Shown: one piece after another, positions 61,380-64,000 of the stretch
Numbering within the stretch: the stretch's first letter is position 1
Layout: each line of letters starts with the position of its first letter
NCBI GenBank assembly: GCA_004134985.1
Contig: REGQ01000015.1
Coordinates: forward strand, 1-64,000
DNA: 64,000 nucleotides
Source: Paenibacillaceae bacterium
GTDB lineage: Bacteria > Bacillota > Bacilli > Paenibacillales > Paenibacillaceae
Direction: 5' to 3'
Translations under genes and position numbers: made by a program
Notes under the pieces: model-generated
Told to the model about the DNA's origin: nothing
Database searches by the model: none
Seen by the model: only the letters and a program-made list of their open reading frames with translations

Positions 61380-61619
61380 AATTTACCCTCCAAATCATAT
61401 ATTAAACTTTCAATTTCCACATTTTACAACAAACGATGCTATAAATCAACAAAATTCACCAATTTTATAATCAAACTTCTAAAAAATAATCGTTCCCATA
61501 TCCACTGAGCTTATTTGCAAACATAGCAATCCAGAAGAAATCCAGCGCTTGGATTAATGATATAATTGAGCTGCACAACAGCTTGATTGCAGTTACTTTA
61601 AAGACGAGGTGAGCCGAAG

Positions 61620-62036
61620 ATGGCCTTGCAGGCAAAAAAAGTGTTTATTAACTTGCCAGTGAAAGATTTGAACAAATCGGTTGCATTTTTTACTGAGCTC
61701 GGTTTTGAGTTTAATCCCAATTATACGGATGAAAATGCAACTTGTATGATCATTAATGACAATACATTTGTGATGTTATTGGTAAATCCCTTCTTCCAGT
61801 CTTTCACCAACAAGCCTCTCTCTGACGCCACCAGTCAGACTGAAGTGATCGTCTCCCTGTATGCCGACAGCAAAGAACAAGTGGATGAGTTGGTAAGCAC
61901 GGCCCGGGCTGCCGGTGCTGATGTTACGAGTGAACCGTATGACCTTGACTTCATGTACAGCTGGAGCTTCCACGATATCGACGGACATCTGTGGGAATTT
62001 TGTTATATGGATGAAAATACACCTGCCGAAGCATAG
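61620..62036 (+). CDS. VOC-family protein (glyoxalase fold)
   Basis: 138 residues. KKVFINLPVKDLNKSVAFFTELGF, TCMIINDNTFVMLL, and SFHDIDGHLWEF with the last metal-ligand glutamate are the blocks of small lactoylglutathione-lyase-like proteins. AGGTGAG precedes the ATG. It stands alone and its substrate is unknown. Confidence 0.88.
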   Translation: MALQAKKVFINLPVKDLNKSVAFFTELGFEFNPNYTDENATCMIINDNTFVMLLVNPFFQSFTNKPLSDATSQTEVIVSLYADSKEQVDELVSTARAAGADVTSEPYDLDFMYSWSFHDIDGHLWEFCYMDENTPAEA

Positions 62037-62386
62037 GCGATGGATGATCGGGGGATGAAGCTCGGGGCTAATGTGTAGCGTCCAATGGACAGGGGACATG
62101 TCGACTGATCGCCGTCATGCAGCGAAACATCGCAATGCGGGGAGCCCCGTACGGGGAGACTTGTCCCATTCCTTGTATACCTTATTTCAGCTTACATACC
62201 GTGTAAACTCTGCCCCTCTGCTTGCGCGCTGCGCCTGCAATGCAGGCTTTTCAGCTTTGATCCCATTTTAGCGGAGATAGGGTATACAGCCAAAAACAGG
62301 ACACATCCCCCCAGCCCAAGCAAAATATCAGGACATGCCAGACCTCCCTCCCGCCGCGCGCGAGAAAGTCGAAATGGATGCATCAT
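62037..62386. other. Intergenic, no supported gene
   Basis: Convergent space between the VOC and ankyrin genes. Short frames only; no clear hairpin or repeat that I can support. Confidence 0.4.
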
Positions 62387-63463
62387 TTATGAATTAAAAA
62401 TTCGGTCAACAGATGATTTGGGATCAGCCAAAAAATCCGTAAAACTGCCTAAATGGGCATACTCCTTATGCTCAAGATCATAGTAGCCAAGGCACTTCTT
62501 TCCCGGATGCCACACAAGCAGGATGTGCGAGTAATTATCGAAGCGGGAAGACAGCCGCAGCAGCTTCTGCCGGCCAACCTTCATCTCAATCGTATCGACA
62601 AGTGCAAAAAATTCAATGTAACTTACCTCGTAATCATTATCTGCGATCACTATGCGCCGCTCCGTTCCTGTCAGAAAATCAACGATTTGCTGGGACAGCT
62701 TATAGTCTTTCAGCGCGTGCAGCTTGTTGCTAAGCGTGTGGAACTCCGGCGGCTCCAACGACTTGATATAAGCGGCCATCTCAGCATTGTCATTGCTTAC
62801 CGCAATCGTATAGGCCCGCTCCCCATCTTTTTCCGCGATCGTAACATCTGCACCTTGCTCCACAAGATATTTGACCATCGTAAAATTGTTGCTTCTAACC
62901 GCAACCGTCAACGGCGTCGCTTTGTAGGGATAGACCATGTCCGGTTCATTGTAGTTAATGTTGACACCCTGTTCCAGCAAGTAATCAACGGTCTTCCGAT
63001 CATGATCGGAAACCGCCTTCCTCAGTGTCCTCCCGGCATGCTCCCTGATATCCAAACCTAGCTCCTGTATGAGCGGGATGTTCTTTTTGTTGCCGTAATA
63101 GGCCTGATCATAAGCACCCGATTTGACATGATTCAATCGATTCAGCTTCGCGCCATGCTGATGCACATAACGGATTATTTCTTCCCCGCAGTACCGCACC
63201 GCCAGCAGAAAAGCAGGATTGTCCTTTTCATTCAGTTCCACACCATGCTCCACCAACAGCTTAATGACTGCTAACTGCCCGCATAGGAGTGCCAGATCCA
63301 GTGGGCTTAGCGATGTATATTTGCTCAGCACAATCTGCTGCTGAATATCCCAGCCTTCCAACAATTTCGTTTCAAGTGCGGCTAAATTGCCTTCATAGAT
63401 ATACTGCGCCACCTCAGGCAACGTCTCAAATTTCCCAATATCCCCCAGCTTGAACATCTTCAT
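62387..63463 (-). CDS. Ankyrin-repeat protein
   Basis: 358 residues. About five ankyrin units: LSPLDLALLCGQLAVIKLLVEHGVELN; NPAFLLAVRYCGEEIIRYVHQHGAKLN; HAGRTLRKAVSDHDRKTVDYLLEQGVNIN; ATPLTVAVRSNNFTMVKYLVEQGADVT; ERAYTIAVSNDNAEMAAYI. The C-terminal 100 residues form a separate domain (HILLVWHPGKKCLGYYDLEH, LGSFTDFL) resembling SMI1/KNR4-type modules. It is cytoplasmic and probably a protein-binding or immunity-type protein. The ATG has a GGAGG upstream. Confidence 0.87.
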   Translation of the reverse strand: MKMFKLGDIGKFETLPEVAQYIYEGNLAALETKLLEGWDIQQQIVLSKYTSLSPLDLALLCGQLAVIKLLVEHGVELNEKDNPAFLLAVRYCGEEIIRYVHQHGAKLNRLNHVKSGAYDQAYYGNKKNIPLIQELGLDIREHAGRTLRKAVSDHDRKTVDYLLEQGVNINYNEPDMVYPYKATPLTVAVRSNNFTMVKYLVEQGADVTIAEKDGERAYTIAVSNDNAEMAAYIKSLEPPEFHTLSNKLHALKDYKLSQQIVDFLTGTERRIVIADNDYEVSYIEFFALVDTIEMKVGRQKLLRLSSRFDNYSHILLVWHPGKKCLGYYDLEHKEYAHLGSFTDFLADPKSSVDRIFNS

Positions 63464-63515
63464 GTCCTCCCTTACCTGCTTACTTGCGTTTGCATGGACT
63501 ATTTTAACCCGCAGC

Positions 63516-63824
63516 TTATCCGGCTTTCGTACGGTTTTTCATACGTTTAATGATCAGCACCAGCATGCCTGCGGTCATCACGATCCAGGATAGGCCAAGC
63601 AAGCCGGCCATAATCAGAAAGACAAAGGTAGCGAGCAGCGGAGTAATAAAATCATTTGGACTCGTTGCCAGCGACGGCAGCATGCTTCCGATTTTCGGCA
63701 AATAATAGCCTATTGTGCCTGCAATAAGGCAGTGCGCGATATAGAGAATGCTCATCAAGCGAAAACGTTTCAGTCCAAAATCAACAAAGCTGCTTTTTCG
63801 GCTTCCGCCCGTCGTTTGCAACAA
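63516..63824 (-). CDS. Small membrane protein, 102 aa
   Basis: Three hydrophobic segments (SILYIAHCLIAGTIGYYL; PLLATFVFLIMAGLLGLSWI; MTAGMLVLIIKRM). TTG start behind GAGGAGG at 7 nt. I do not recognise the family. It lies 52 bp upstream of the ankyrin gene on the same strand and may be co-transcribed with it. Confidence 0.72.
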   Translation of the reverse strand: MLQTTGGSRKSSFVDFGLKRFRLMSILYIAHCLIAGTIGYYLPKIGSMLPSLATSPNDFITPLLATFVFLIMAGLLGLSWIVMTAGMLVLIIKRMKNRTKAG

Positions 63825-63891
63825 GTACAGTCCTCCTCTAATGATCGCATTGCCAGCCTTCCAGCTCTACCCGGCACAAGCCGTGGGCGCA

Positions 63892-64000
63892 TCAGGCAAG
63901 CTGCACCACAATATACTGCTTGTCCAGCAGCTCGAACCCATCCTCCAATTGAAAATCAGCGAGATGAATGATCCGATCCAGCTCTTTCTTGCGCGGAAAG
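63892..64000 (-). CDS. Partial gene at the right edge (C-terminal end)
   Basis: The frame runs in from the right edge and ends ELDRIIHLADFQLEDGFELL plus DKQYIVVQLA-stop. Only 36 codons are visible; family not recognised. The next gene's TTG start lies 68 bp downstream, so they may form one unit. Confidence 0.55.
   Translation of the reverse strand, partial: FPRKKELDRIIHLADFQLEDGFELLDKQYIVVQLA

Overview
The window looks like a chromosomal segment of a Paenibacillus-like member of the Firmicutes. Strong AAGGAGG-type ribosome binding sites, sigma-A style promoters, a remnant of an SLH-domain surface protein, Fur, MerR and HxlR type regulators and siderophore, sulfonate and sugar genes all fit; the species cannot be read from the sequence. 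The whole segment is rich in accessory genes and in decayed mobile DNA. The one intact RNA gene is a tRNA-Ala(GGC) at 59.4 kb on the minus strand. Tracts derived from this tRNA, several carrying a shared insert of about 170 bp, recur to its left at about 0.7, 3.65, 11.5, 26.5, 34.7, 39.6, 47.6, 52.8 and 59.2 kb. Several sit beside integrase or excisionase remnants, so I read the region as scars of repeated integration at a tRNA-Ala hotspot.

Layout. 0-3.7 kb: an ISL3-like end, one unknown gene, and xis/int remnants. 4.0-9.8 kb: a membrane protein and a three-gene operon (nuclease-like protein, middle component, SMC-like ATPase) matching ABC-3C/Lamassu (DdmABC-like) defence systems. The operon lies between two decayed, inverted copies of one IS3-family element. 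11.9-18.6 kb: a Fur-box-controlled siderophore locus (reductase, binding lipoprotein, Btr-like regulator) followed by an MFS exporter and a PchR-like regulator. 18.7-26.3 kb: an SLH-protein remnant, an arylamine N-acetyltransferase/NmrA pair, a MerR/SDR pair facing each other across two MerR-type promoters, an integrase remnant, and a sugar dehydrogenase/isomerase pair with a divergent AraC regulator.

26.9-32.4 kb: an array of nine 51-bp palindrome-bearing repeats, a complete group II intron with its reverse transcriptase, a CE2/SGNH-type secreted esterase, a truncated SDR and a small IS5-like MITE. 32.5-41.4 kb: TetR, gapA (with a MITE inserted 4 bp after its stop codon), a DinB/YCII pair with a divergent HxlR regulator, a MerR/hydrolase operon, a frameshifted VOC gene and a TetR/SDR divergent pair. 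41.7-46.0 kb: a strikingly GC-rich, actinobacterial-looking module (MarR-like regulator, ABC ATPase, FtsX-type permease) preceded by an internally deleted copy of its own regulator. 46.3-52.1 kb: a Dus enzyme, a QacA/SmvA-like exporter, a two-component system and a RibD-C reductase. 52.3-53.3 kb: a 505-bp ISL3-like element and an IS1182 remnant.

53.3-58.8 kb: a sulfonate/alkylsulfate uptake and cleavage operon (two TauD-type dioxygenases plus an SsuABC-like transporter). It sits behind a consensus promoter, a 26-bp perfect palindrome and a leader terminator, downstream of a TetR gene. 59.4-64 kb: tRNA-Ala, a LysR regulator, a DUF4352 lipoprotein, a VOC protein, an ankyrin protein, a small membrane protein and a partial gene at the right edge.
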